64,000 nucleotides of DNA from Gymnogyps californianus (GCF_018139145.2 NC_059471.1:215965494-216029493); one strand, 5' to 3'; numbered from the stretch's first letter, positions 12,991 through 25,555 are shown. The notes: generated by a model from the letters alone, not told the origin. Numbers and translations are program-made.

Positions 12991-14269
12991 AAACCCTCTC
13001 CCAAACTGTATGTCTACATTAGCAAATAGCATAGCGTAAAAGGGGTTATCTGTAAAGGGACACTGTTGCTGCTAAAATCCAGCATGCACACTAGATGTGC
13101 TTCAGGAGCTTTACTTCAGACCCACCAAAGCCTGATCCCGTAGACTGAATCAGTGTTTGGAGCACATTAACATCATCCAGTTTTGTTTTATCCAAGAAAA
13201 ATCCAGTTCATACACTTTAAGACTGCTCTGCTGTATGAATCACAGCAAATTAAGCACGGACAACTGATTGTCTTCAAAATTGTCTTCAGACTCACTTCAG
13301 AAGCACGTTCCTGAATGGGGACTCCTGTTACCACCTCACTTCTATTTTATTCTCCCCACAGCTTGGACTGGTCACTGGCAGCAAAAGAATGGATCATTTC
13401 CACTATGCCAGTTGAGCTCAGCTGTTTCCTACTCTTCTAAAACCATCACCTCCTGCCCAGAGCATCATTCCTGGCCCACCAGAGTCAAAACGAGACCCTC
13501 TCCATTAACTCCTTTGTATAAAGCATTTGAAACCCATCCAGGACTCCTTAGAGTCTGGTCAGGAGCTGGATCATGATGGCCAGCCAGGCAGACAGCTGGA
13601 GCAGACACTGATTGGATGGTAGTCATTACAAATAATTAAATGAATAACTAAGTGGAAGAGGAACTGGCGAACCATGGCTCACTCAGCCAACCTGTCCCTC
13701 CCCGACACTCTGCTTTTCTGCAGCATCAGCAGCCCCTGGGCTGATGAAGTTAAAGGGAATTCGTCATCGCTGGCCCCAATGCTTCCAGCTGGTGCTCCAG
13801 TAGCTCCCGCTCAAGTCATGCTGGTGGTTTATTTTGGCCATGAAATTGCCCCGGTTCCCAGGGGAGGTGATTAAGTGGCTGCCAGGAAGATTGCAAGGGT
13901 GGATTTCAAAGGCAAAGCCCCGCAGGTCTCAGAATCCATCCCTGCTGCCTCCTCCTGGGTGCGAGGGAACAAACACGACTGTGGCACTGCCTCTGAAAGG
14001 AGGAGAAATATTTTTGGGGCAGGGAAACTCAGACCTGGCAGGACAATCTCTGTCCTCCCTGTATCCCGAGGCGTCCCTCCTTTGTCCTCCTTGCCTCTCC
14101 TTCTCTCAGGGCTTCTCACTGAAATCACCATCATTATTTCTCACTATTGGATTAAGGATCTGCAAACTTCATTTCTAGGAGATCCAAGCAGCCCTGGAGC
14201 CCAGCACATCAATCCAGGCTGCTCTGAGCATTGCCCAGCCACAGCCTTACGACTGCGCTGGGGCTTCTA

Positions 14270-14640
14270 ATCCTTCATTGCTTTTCCAATATCAGTTCTT
14301 CCCTGTTTTATGAACCTAATGTTCCCCAGCGGACGCTGGAACTGCTGGCTGCTGTTCCTGGCATGGCGAGGGGGCAAAGACACAGCAGACAGCATATGAT
14401 CTAATGTCAGGCCATTATGACGATCATCTATTTCTGCTTTTCCATTGATTTGGGTTACATGATGTAGCTCTATTGATCTCGGCAAAGACGGGGAAGGGGC
14501 TGGTGACACTCCATGCTCCTCCTATTTCCCTCCGTTTTGGCGTGTGTTTTCCAGTCAAATAATCCGTTCTAATTTGCCTAAAGCCTATTAACAGGAGATC
14601 AATTTCTAATAAGACATGACATTTCAATAGCCCAGTCTAT
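14270..14640. promoter_or_regulatory. Candidate conserved non-coding block
   Basis: Long runs of mixed A/T sequence carry homeodomain-type cores (ttctaatttgcc, cctattaacagg, atcaatttctaataag) and catgatgtagctctattgat, with few simple repeats. The texture is that of deeply conserved enhancers in axon-guidance genes, but conservation itself cannot be seen from one sequence. Confidence 0.25.
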
Positions 14641-16084
14641 CTGCTGATCCAAAAGGCCTTTAGAAACACTAATTGAAAAAGCAAGGGGTGAAGTATCTCT
14701 TTCTCCTGCCTAATAGTCAGCAGCCAGCAGCCCTCTCTCTTCACGTGTGCAGGTGTTTTAAGGTGCTGCTTGCATGGACGATGCCAGCACATCCAAATAC
14801 AGATCTCAGAGCACCTTCAGCCATATGGAGAGCAGAATCCTGGAAAACCAGGTGGTTAGTCTTCTCAACACTTATGCTTTCAATGCTATCCAAACCCCAA
14901 TGTGCCATGATAGCAGGCGCTGTCACCAGAGGTGATGCTAGCTGATCCGGAGAGGAGAGTCAACCCCAGCCTTTTGCTTCCAAGGGAGACCCACACCCTA
15001 AACTTGCAAGTGCCCCCCAGCTTTTACACTGGTAAGGCTCACCTCTAAAACTCTGTCCCAAGCTCATCAGTGTATGTGTGATCACTCATCTAATTATATC
15101 CGCAGACCCAAAGTTGTACACACAAAAATACCCCTGCAGAAGGCACCTACAGGCACAGCATGCTCTCTCCATAGAATGTATATGTACACCTGAGTGCTCC
15201 ACACAACAGGAGGGACGGCAAAGCAGGCTGGTCTTGCAATCCCTTCAAGTTCCTGGTTTACATTTCTTTTGTCCAGGAGATTTAAATCTTGTGATTAGCA
15301 AGCAAGCAAGTCTTATTTGCTACAGAATTGCAATAGCCAAGGAGAATGGTTCTTCTTCCCTTCTCCACCCACACAGCACCCAGGGCCTTTTTTCCGAACA
15401 GCAAACATAGGGTTTTCAAGAAAACAGCTTCCCTAGAATACCGCTGGCTAATCCCTATCATCTGCAAGCATTGCACTGTAATCCTCCCTCCGCACGCCCT
15501 CGGCCGGGCTCTGGCAGGGAGCACGGGTGGCTGCACTGGGCAAGAGCACGGGGTCTAATCCCTGCAGAGGAGTCACCCACTGACCTCTTGTGTAATCCAG
15601 CCAGGCTGCAAAATTAGGTCAAATAGGGACATGCCTGACTGCTGTATAGGAGATCTCCCTTGCAGGGCAAGCGCAGCACACCGGGACAGAGGAGGATTCC
15701 TCTTACTTCAGCAGGGCCAGGAGAAAGATGAGGCAAGATGTTGATGGCCATCTGTTTTCGGTTCATGGCATAGGAGTTTCGATTTCATGGTGGGTCAGTG
15801 TCTCACCACGGATCAAGCATGCAATGATCTGGGATACACTGCAATAAACCTTCTGCTTTGGGCCAGAGGGTCCTGCAAGCCAGGAGATGAACTCCTAGCT
15901 GACAGAGGTCCCCTTTCTTTCACAGCCCATGGCACGTGACTGCTGTGCTGTACCACTGTGGTTCCCCACCAACATTTATAGCAAAAGATACTTCTGGCTG
16001 CAATGGATTTATGATCTAAATTAGACATAAATAAAAGACCAGCCTTTCATTCTGGGCTTGGAGAGCACATAACACGGTGGGTTT

Positions 16085-16410
16085 ATAACTGCTGCTCCCA
16101 GCACCATAAAAATAATAATTGCAGCTGGCAGTGTGGCCAGCCAGGCTGTACCTGGACTGCAGGGCTCACCCCAAATTGAAACAAGTACAGAGCTGGGGAC
16201 AGGGGGAAAGGGAAGGAGATGATCGGGTCCTTTCTCTCCCTCACCAGGGAGATCAGGTGTATGCAGCTTTCACATTCATGAGGCAATTGACAGATGACAT
16301 CATTTTTGAAAGCATGGTTTACACACACTCCCCTGGCGCTCCCTGATTGATAAATTAGACACTCATGAGCCACGTGCTAATCAATGCAAATCATTAGTTT
16401 GTAACAACAC
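16085..16410. promoter_or_regulatory. Candidate neural enhancer with E-box, octamer and TAAT sites
   Basis: The block holds aaaataataattgcagctgg, ctgattgataaattag, a perfect E-box CACGTG (16371-16376), and then a perfect POU octamer ATGCAAAT (16384-16391) flanked by CTAAT (16377-16381) and ATTAG (16393-16397) as an inverted pair. POU and homeodomain factors act together at many neural enhancers. Function is inferred from motif clustering only. Confidence 0.33.
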
Positions 16411-18419
16411 AAGGCAAGCTCGGCAGAGCTCATTTTTCAAAGTAATGGCCTGCCAAGTGATCAGTGTTCAGCAACAAGCCCTGCCAGGCGATCTGTTAAC
16501 GGGCTGTTGGCACTCACCTATGGCACCGGGCTGAGGCCTTTGCTGTCCAGTCCCCCCCAAGGACTGGGTTGAGCTGCTCCGTGCAAGAGCCAGAGCCCCA
16601 AACCTCCTGTTCTTCCTCATTCCTCTCCATGAGGTATCACAGCTCTTGGCCTTTGGCCGGGCTCTGTTGACAGTGGCCACCTTGGTCCCAGGCATCTGGG
16701 GTGCACATGCTCTCACTGCCCATGAAGACTTGTTCTCCACTTACCCCAACCCTGCAACCTAAAATAAAAGTTATTTGAGACTGAAAAATTGTGCTTTGCC
16801 CTCTATCAGTGGAAAACAAAGCAGGGCACTCAAAGCATTGACTTGCAGATATGTCCTAGAAAACTTCATGTGACAATAGTGGCATCTCTAAGAGCTAATG
16901 TCTGCATCAGGCATGTGTTTGGCCAAATGAAGAGGCCATTTGAACACTCTAGCCACCAGATTTTACATCCAAACTTTTGGCTTCAGGATCTTACAAGCGC
17001 TGCCCAGCTGAGTGAGTACTTTGGGAGAATGAAACTACATCAGGGAAAGACCTGCCACCATTGACCTTTCTGCCAGAGCAAAGGGAGGGCAGGAGCATGG
17101 GACGACTCTGCTCCTTCCCCAAAGAAGCCTGTACAGCCTCTGTGTCTGCTTCCCGTGCTCCGCAGGATTTCAGTCCCGCTGGAAACAGAGCAGAGTCTCT
17201 TCATCCATGGGTTGCTTTATCAGGCACGTATCCTACCACAGCTGCTCTATAGAGCACCTCCAGGTCCTCCATGGAGAATAAAGGTTCTTGATTTGACGTT
17301 CCCAGAGGTAAAGTTCAGTGCTCACAGAGAGAGTCCTGTTGCTGGATGCTCATATTTATGATCCTAGTGCATAATCTCAAAGGTCATCCTAGTGCTACTC
17401 TGTTCATACACACTACGACGGGGCTTTTGGATCCCGCAGCTGTCTCTCTGCAGCACACCGATGGTTACTCTACAGCAATAAACTCATCTCCTGCTCCTCA
17501 CAGCACCCTATTGCAGGAGGTGCAAGGGAATCCCCTGGACCTATCAGCTCTATAAGTCTTCTGATACATCATGGAGTTGTTCCAATTTTCCAGGGTGCAG
17601 GATTTCAGATGTACATAAAGCCACTGGCCATGGCAGGAAGTGTACAGATCTCTAGGCACTTTTGTTTCTCCCAAACTGGTGGAATTTCATTTACATGGCC
17701 AACATTTTGGGGAGGGAACAGCTAGCTTTTAAATGTTTACCCTGTTACTGCCACCAGTCCTGGTTCTTCATAAACAGAATGTAAATAGATGCTTTCACTC
17801 AGGGTGGGTTCTGGTTGAGATTAAGGGAACAACGATGCAAAAAAAAAAGCATGAAAATTAAACTTTTACATACAAGAGCATGAGTGGCAGCTCGTGAGGT
17901 GCACGACCCAAAATGCTTGCCTAACTCCAGGCAGTTCTTAAGCGGGGGTCAAACTGTAGATAAAAACAATTCAGACAAGTAACACTACCAGAAAGGCTCA
18001 AAGCCCTGCATGCTTTTGGTTCAGAAATACCCAGAAGCGCAGCGCGTGTGTGAATGGGACTGACCAGAGACAAAGCTCTCAACATAGTTGGCCTGGAGTA
18101 CAAATCCTTACATGGGATTGCTCAGAAATTGAGGCAGATAGTAATATGGGATGGTATGAGGACAGATGGATCACAACATGGGCTGGATCGTGAATACAAG
18201 TCCTTTATAAGTGTCTGTTCATGGGACTGAGGGACCAGATTCCTCCCAGAGATGAGCTCATCCTGCCGTGCCGGGAATGCAATGACCCAGAGGGCTGGGA
18301 GCCCCGCGGCGGGGGGTGCAGAGCAGCACCACAAAGGGCCCTTTGACTGCGGCCAGACGGGGTGAGCTTTGAGACACCCACAGATCCTCACGACACAGTG
18401 TCTCTTGAAGGGAAGCCAG

Positions 18420-18960
18420 CTGCCCTTTGGCAACGGGAGGCATGCATGTGTGTGGACACCCGGGCACCCGCATGGACACATGGGCAGGAGAGCACGCAGC
18501 AGCACAGAGATGGGTGCAGGCAGCAGAGCACACATCAACACAGTGGCATGCAACAGCGTGGAAATATTCGAGCAGGCAGGGGTGTGGAGGCACCCAGCAA
18601 CACACGCACACATGTGTGCACACAGCCTGCCCACCGAGGCTCATCTGCCTGGACTGAGGATGCTTTCACCAACACACCACAGGGTCTTGGTCATGAGCAA
18701 GGGGCCGTAGGGTGATGTAAAGATGAGCACCCGCATGCACTGAGTGTGTATTCACACCCAGCAGAGTCTGGGGTGGGAGCACACGTGGACAGCGCAGGCA
18801 TCCCTGCAAAAGGACCTGCTCCCTGTAGCAGAAAACACAGGGAATCTGATCTGAATACAGGCATTTACACACACCTCCGGTGGCACAGTGCCCTGTGCAG
18901 CTCCAAGCATCAGCGAGGGCAACAAGCTCAATCATAGCCTGTCACATTCAATCTTGGAGA
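18420..18960 (+). repeat. Degenerate CA-rich / ACAC-word zone
   Basis: Short words such as gcatgcatgtgtgtgg, acacacgcacacatgtgtg and tgtgtattcacaccc recur with irregular spacing, suggesting a decayed (CA)-type repeat. The minus-strand frame of 170 codons at 18122-18634, rich in Cys, Leu and His, is a by-product of this repeat and not a gene. Confidence 0.4.
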
Positions 18961-20716
18961 TATACAGACGCATTTGCAATTTCCCTTTACAGCGTATCAG
19001 ACGCGGACCAAAGCTCCTGCTTTGCTGAGGATTTGGGTACTTTCGCCACTTTCTCTAAAAAAAAACAAGTAAAAAATCATATCCCAGAGATTGTATCGCT
19101 GGTCGAGTAAGATTCTCTGTTCTTGCACCGATATTTGTGCCAGGTGCTGGTGCTAAATGACTACAGAGAGATGCAGAGAGTGATGGGCTGTGAGTGCATA
19201 ACTGAAAACAGAAATCTGGGGCCAGAGCTCTTTGCTCACTCCCTTGCTAAGACCTATGGGCTTGGGTGGGTGGATGGAACGGTGACTTGGGAACAATTGT
19301 CAGCATGTGGGGTCACGTTATCTCCAAGGCCAGGGGAAAAGGGAACCTGAAAAAGAAACTCTCCAAGGAAATCAGCCAGCCCAGACTCTCTGTCCAGTCC
19401 TTTTTGTCACTTGACATCCCTGGGGCTAAGGTTGAGATAATGAGGTCCCACATATCTCTGGGCCCCAGCCCCACTGACAGGGTTGTGCTCTGCAAAGGTT
19501 ATTGTAATTCAATTGCCGACTCTTTCAGCTCCTGGGCTTCTCAATGCCAAGGTGACCTATTAAGAACTTAATATCAGACAAAAAACATCCCTTGAAGCCT
19601 TTCTAACCTTCATAATCTATGTTTATCCACAGGAAAAAAAAAAGGAAAAAAAAGAGAAAGAGTGAATGCTTATCTTCCAATATTGCCTCAGATAAAAGGG
19701 AAGTACCACCTGGGGACAAAGCTCCACGTTTGCCCTTTCTCCCCTTTCATGCAAGCAGCCAGAGAACTGATCCAGCGCTGAAACAGTGGACGAGGCCTCT
19801 TCCATTCACCTCCTATAGACTGATCCTCCACTGAAGGCTGCTCTCATCTGCCAATCCACCAATGGTTCCTCTGCTTTTGTCCCTGATATCTGACCAAGGG
19901 ACATGTCTCTCTGCAGGCCAGCCTCAGCACAGACCACCTTTATCACCAGCCAGTCCCAAATGAGTAGCAGTGGTCCCAGCAAGTGCCAACTCTTCCATCA
20001 GCCAACCTCCATCAAGACCAAATGCCTCAGCAGACATCTCTGCTCAGCTGTGTCTCACTGAGGCCTTCACCTTCCCAAGGCTCCTCTCATCTCCCATCAG
20101 CTGGTCCTCATTAGTGACCCAAAGCCATCTCTCATGCTTTTTTTCTTCCAAGGCCACCAGACAATTTGTTGGTCCTCTCCAACATCACTTGGCTGGATTC
20201 ACTTGCAGTCTCCAGCACTGAGCTACAAGGCGTTCCCAGTCACCACCAAATGGAGAGACAGCCCCCTCCAAACTCCTGCAGAAAAGACCACACCAAGCAC
20301 ATCCCTGCTCAGTTCCTCCCTCTCCATCTCCTCAGTCCTTCCTGAAAGGACCAACAACAACCTTGGCTTGCAGCAGCTTCTAAATGGCCCTATGAACTCT
20401 ATGTAGCTGCTTGGCTTCATCAAGCCTGTCCCCCTAGGATCCCCAAAACCTCCAGCCACCTGTGCTGAGAGCTACTGCAGTGCCCTCACAGGAATGCAGC
20501 CACTTCTGAGGATGCCACATGAGCAAACGTGAATGGCAGGAGGAAAGCATTAGCAGCCATGGCCCTTGCTCCACCTCAGCTAAGAGAGTAGAGAGAGGCA
20601 TAGGGGCTCTCAGCTCTGGGGCAGGAGGATGAAGGGCACTGGTATGTATAGAGAGGACATGTAATGAGAGAGAAGAAAAATGGTCCCAAGCCCGGAGAGC
20701 AAAACCCTGCTCCCCC

Positions 20717-20753
20717 ATGGTGAAAACATGGTGAAAACATGGTGAAAACATGG
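20717..20753 (+). repeat. 11-bp minisatellite, three perfect copies
   Basis: The unit atggtgaaaac occurs three times without change, followed by atgg. Perfect identity suggests recent slippage. Confidence 0.9.
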
Positions 20754-20977
20754 GCCCAAGTTCAGCATAATGATTACATCAGAGATCACTGGATATGGAG
20801 GAGTGGAGCAGTGAATATCAACAGTCCTCCTTCCCAGTACCCTCCTTTGCACAGCCTCTTACTCCAGCCTGTGCTGGTAACAACGAATGCTCTCTATTCT
20901 CCTTCATCCTCTTATTTGGCTCCAGGGTTAGAGCAAGGGACTTACTTGAAAAATCAGACTCTTAAACCTTAGCTGAG

Positions 20978-21052
20978 CTATGAACTGGCCATATGACTTT
21001 AGAGATGTCACCTACCCTGTCAGTGCTTCAGTTCCCACATTTTTCATTGAAA
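20978..21052 (+). repeat. MIR-like SINE fragment
   Basis: The order gctgagctatgaactggcca, tatgactttagagatgtcac, then gtgcttcagttcccac follows the MIR core 'agctgtgtgacctt ... aagtcacttaacc ... gtgcctcagtttcc'. Diverged, forward orientation. Confidence 0.5.
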
Positions 21053-21269
21053 CCCTCGTGGATTGGATGATTTTTAGGGGAGAGCTTCTGTGGCTGCAGG
21101 AAAGGTTAAATGGAGGTTCTTGAGATATGAAGTATAGACTCAAAAAATACTACCAAACTAGCATGCATCATTGTGCACCCCTCAGCTCAGAGAGTGACAC
21201 AGGGGAAAACAGCATATTGCATGATCACCCCATGGCACTCAGATCATCATTAGGGGCACCTCCAGAGAG

Positions 21270-21490
21270 GGCTGGGGAGGGTAAAAATTGATTGCTGTTG
21301 GAAATCTTCAAATGAAAAGTATTGTGGAAGTGAAGTAATTATTACCTCCAATAGCGTAAGAATAGCACGTATCTTCAGACCCTTTATCACAGGGGTTCCT
21401 TGCACATCAATCAAAATTAGCCAAATGTGTATTCAAAGCCCTTGATTGAATTATCTAAAATTAATTCGAAGGAATTTTAAAATAACAGAG
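21270..21490. promoter_or_regulatory. Candidate conserved non-coding block
   Basis: A/T-rich and motif-dense: aaattgattgctg, gtgaagtaattattacc, catcaatcaaaattagcc, cttgattgaattatc and aaaattaattcgaaggaatt. Repeated TGATTGA/TCAATCA words suggest PBX/MEIS or homeodomain sites. No conservation evidence is available. Confidence 0.28.
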
Positions 21491-23921
21491 CAGTAGGCAC
21501 ATTTTTAATGCTGGTAAATCACCAGCCAGGACCATCAGTGTAAAGTCTCTGTGTACAAAGAGACAAAAGGTGGAAAGGCAGCAGTCGAGGATGGCAGTGA
21601 TTTCTTCCCAGCCAAGCACAACCCAGCATCTGCAGAGCATCAACCCAGGTCTATGGAAGCGAAGCTGACCACCCCACGGAGGAAACAGAGCCTTCCGTGT
21701 GCACTTAAAAGGATTAGCAGGTCTGCTGGGAACTGTCCTAAGGGAGCTGTATGGCACAGAGGGCAAGGCACAAGGCACGATCAAGAGAAAATTAAGAGAG
21801 CCAGAGGGATTTAGTGGGCGAGTGCTGACATATTATTCCACTTAGACAGAGGCAGGGGACTTCTGGGAGAGGAGAAAGGCTGCCTGAGCCATTCAGGTTG
21901 GGTCCTGGCTGCTGAGCTGGGAATCAGATCCTAGATCAAGCTGTTGGGGAATTTAAGTTGCCCCATCAAAGGAGTTAGAACGGCTTTCATGAGTCTAACA
22001 TGATCTTGTAGCATTGAATCGGCCCACATACCTCTTGCCTGATGGAACTGCAGGTGAAATATGAAATGTAAGGAAATTCAGAAAGCAGAGAGCCTGGAAA
22101 AGCTGAGCACAAAGCGGGCCCTGATGGACCATCTCTAGGGACGCTTTGGCTGAGCCGAGTGGTGCACAAGGACCACAGCCCAGCAGGGAAGTCAGAGCAA
22201 AGCTAAGAAGAGGCATCGTCCTTCCAACTGGACTAGCCTGCAGGTCTGCAACTCACTTGGTGCCCCATATCTTCCCCCAGAACCTTAATTTACTTTTGTA
22301 AGCACCAGAGCAATGTCCTGTCTGAGGCAAGACAGCTAGTTACTTTTCTTCTAATGTAAGAGACTGAGACGCCTGAGCTCTAAAAGTAGCATCCCATAAG
22401 GAGCTGCAGGAGTCCTCCATCCTCTAAAGGTCTGTGACTTGTTATTTACCTAAACAGCTCGTTACCTCTGTACAAGTGGCTCATACCTGGCCACATATCA
22501 GTGGAGACCAATAAACAGGTCCTGCCTGAAAAGCGGGGACAAAGTGCAAGCATTCCTGGGGTGGTCGCTAGCAGAATAGAAACCATACCCCAGACGCTAC
22601 TGCTGCAGTTGCGTGCTTGGATAGCAGAATTTGGGAAAAAGCCCAGGACTGCTTCCCAGAGATGTTCATGGCACTGTTGTGTTTCAGGTTCCTGGGGTGC
22701 CTAAACAGGATCTTTCCCTGCTATCTTGAACATGTCAAGCAAGGCAGGGAGCATGCAGCAAACCCAGCTGAACCTTTGGCGATGGGAAGGTGATTGAAGA
22801 ATAGCCTGGGCATGATCTTCTCCGGTCTCCATAGCCCTGACCTATCTCCCATGGGCCGGGGTAGAGACAGCAAGAGCGTGTCACTCATGGGAGATGAGAG
22901 ATCACTTTCCTCTGGGACCTCGAGGTAACCCGGGCAATGAAACTCTACCCAAAGCCATTTTAACATAAGGTCGTGGTGCGAGATAAAGCAAGGTCAGGAG
23001 TTCAGCGTCGATACAGCAAGTGCCAGTCAGGACACAAAAGACTCGGGGATCAGATATACCTGCCAAGCGCTGCTTGGGAGGGAGGGTATTGAGATGCATA
23101 ATTACTCCCCCTTTCATCTGTGCTGCTTTTCCCCTCGGTTCACACGGCTCTCCTGGCTTTGTCCTTGCACAGGTTGCCTCCGAGCAGGGTCCTAGCCGAG
23201 GCCCCCCTCCATAGCCACACAGCACACTGATACAGTAACTGAATGAAGAGGGTTGTAAGAGCTTAACCCCCCCTTTCACTGAAGCGATGGCTCAGGCTTC
23301 AGCCGAATCACTCCTAAGAGCAACCAGTTATTTCTCTGATCACCTCCAGCTTTGTGCTGGAGTAAATCAACAAGGTTACCCCAGATTTACACACCAGTAG
23401 TAGCAGGGACTCCAGAGGAACTAATGTGGACTGGTGACTGCACGAAAAGAAACAGGACCTCAAACCTTCAAAGTAGGAGCAACTCCTTTTCCCTGAAGTC
23501 CTGCCAGAGTGGGTTAGTGCTGGTGTTTCATATCCCAAAGTTTGGGGTGTTATTTAGTGAAATTCCAAGTCAGGGAGATATAATTTGCAAAAACCCATGC
23601 ATTTCGAGGTACACACTGATTTTCATCCAAACAACAGCTTGAAACATCTGCAACATTGAGGATTTGCTTGGAAACAGACCCCTTGCTGGAATTACCATTT
23701 GCTCACCCTTTCCCAAAGCCTGATCTCCTTTTGAGGGAAAGCTTTCCATGTTTCTGGGGTTTTGTTGTGGTGAAATAAGATCAGTGTCATGAAACTGAAA
23801 CAAAACACGGTAAACCTCAGGTTCGGAGATCTTCACACTCCCTTCAGGATGCTTCACAGAGCCTTTGGGAAAACAGATTTACAAGTGTCTGGAGCTCACT
23901 TGTTTTCTTCTCTCTCTACAG

Positions 23922-24042
23922 ATCTCCTTCATAAGACAGAAGGGGAGGAAAAAAGGCTTTTTAATAGTTACTTGACCAACCCTTATCAAATCACATCTAA
24001 AGTTTTCTTGGTCCATGGGAGATGGCGCAAAAAGTGGAGGAG
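23922..24042 (+). other. Exon-like interval on the plus strand (unproven)
   Basis: A strong acceptor (tgttttcttctctctctacag) is followed 121 bp later by a strong donor (GAG|gtgagtgg). Frame 3 is open throughout. It is antisense to the plexin gene, matches no protein I know, and could be an exon of an antisense non-coding RNA or a chance pseudo-exon. Its end overlaps the first AGATGGCGC word. Confidence 0.18.
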
Positions 24043-24172
24043 GTGAGTGGCTATGCCTGCACATCCAGCGCAAAAGGAGGGGGAAGGAGAAGGGGTTGGG
24101 GATGGGCCGTCAGTTATTTTTGGTAAGTACTAGTCCAAAATGCTCCTTTTTGGCCGAAGCTTCTCTACGTGT

Positions 24173-24186
24173 GCAGCAGATGGCGC
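24173..24186 (+). promoter_or_regulatory. Candidate CTCF binding site
   Basis: The 14-mer GCAGCAGATGGCGC matches the CTCF core CCASNAGRKGGCRS at 13 of 14 positions. CTCF sites organise chromatin loops, and one inside a giant neuronal gene intron is plausible. A second AGATGGCGC word lies upstream at 24020-24028 in the same orientation, with poorer flanks that resemble a YY1 site as much as CTCF. Confidence 0.4.
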
Positions 24187-24201
24187 AGCTGCAGCAGCTG
24201 T

Positions 24202-24239
24202 CCCACTGCCACCCACTGTCCCCACTGCCACCCACTGTC
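24202..24239 (+). repeat. 19-bp tandem duplication
   Basis: The unit cccactgccacccactgtc is present twice, perfectly, and is followed by the start of a third diverged copy (cccacgcc). Confidence 0.85.
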
Positions 24240-25543
24240 CCCACGCCAGCCCCAGGGCCATCTGAAAGGGCATCCCTCACCAGCTGGTGGTCTCATCCTA
24301 CCCTTTTTTTGGCTGGCTCCTGCACCGTGCAGCCCCCAGCACTGGATTTTAGCACTCTCAGGGCAGTTTACAGTGATGAAAGTGGGGCCATCAGCTGTCC
24401 CAAAGAGGGGGTACACGTCCGCAACGGATGCAGGAGGCACAGCTCCATCATGCGGAGATGAATGTGCCGTAAAACCCCACATCGGTGCCTCCTGGGACAC
24501 TGGCATCATTCACAGCCCTGAACTCAGCCTGAGCCCTCCAGCCCTCCTCGGGACATTTAAAACAGGGCGAGACAAAGGACAGGCTACAAAACGGGCCATG
24601 GGGAGCAATCCTGCATTGGCTCAGGTGCTTCATTTCCATACCAGGAGGGAAGAGCCATGTTCCTGGTGCAGGGCTCGCCTCCGCAGGCGATGCCAGTCCG
24701 GGTGATGGAGACCAGAGCCCAACCAGCTGCCCCAGGAGCCAGGAGCCAACCTCCTCCCACTGCCTGCACCCTTCTGGGCCCGGCTGCATTCATCGGAGAA
24801 GACTGGTGCTCCTCATCATGGCTGTAATGGTTCCCGCTGGACTACTATTTCTGTCCGGGAGTGACAGAGGAAGGCAGTGTGAAGCCTTTATTTTTGGGAC
24901 TCCAGGCTATCTTTGCAGGCTTTGTGGTTTAAAGGGACATGCCTGCTCCCTTTATGACAATCGACTGCTTCTTCTCTCATCTTCAAAGGCTAAAGCTAAA
25001 ACTTATTACACTGCCAATTTTGTCCCGAGCCAACAACTCCCCCCCACCCTTTTGTGTTGAGGAGCAGAGTATGATCATGCCTCGCCTTTTTCTTATTTTT
25101 TTTTTCTTTCTCTGCTTTTGTTATGCTCTCTTGGAGGAGGACTAGATGGTTGCTTATAAAAGGAAGAAACTTGTGTTTGTATACAGATCTCTTTGCACCT
25201 GGGAAAGAAAATACAGAGGGGAAAATATTATTCTGTGTGGAAGCATCTTGGCCGTTGGTGGCAAACAAATTATGAGAGGAGGGACACAGAGCAGGAAGAA
25301 GAAAAAGTTAAAGAACTTTTTTTAGTGAGGAGGTGGCCGTGTCCTATATCTTTGTTTGCAGTTGCCTTCCCCCACCCCGTCCCCCAAACTGGGAACTCTT
25401 CAAAGCTTCTTGCCCTCGGCCCATGGCCTTGGGAGCGGAGCGGAGACAGCCACAAGCAGGCTGCCAGCCAGCCAGCTGCCACCTTTGTCCCTGCGGTAGC
25501 ACTAAAAAGCACAGCTGGGAAGCGTCTGGGGGATTTGTTTCCC

Positions 25544-25555
25544 TTTTTTTTTTTT
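25544..25555 (+). repeat. Poly-T tract
   Basis: Twelve T residues within a pyrimidine-rich zone. It encodes the Lys-rich stretch in the chance minus-strand frame at 25270-25926. Confidence 0.7.

Larger units (their letters stand above)
12991..20716. other. Intron block with possible enhancers and a CA-rich zone
   Basis: No coding exon is recognised. Two A/T-rich candidate regulatory blocks (14270-14640 and 16085-16410) and a zone of broken CA-type words (18420-18960) stand out. A minus-strand interval at about 16518-16759 has splice-like ends but is closed by stops. The rest is ordinary intron with no repeat I can name. Confidence 0.45.

Noticed and set aside
16518..16759. Minus-strand interval with good acceptor (cttttattttag) and donor (ATAG|gtgagtg)
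   Set aside because: Stops interrupt the frames I translated across it (an early TAA in one, a later stop in another), so it cannot be a coding cassette in those frames and resembles no plexin sequence.
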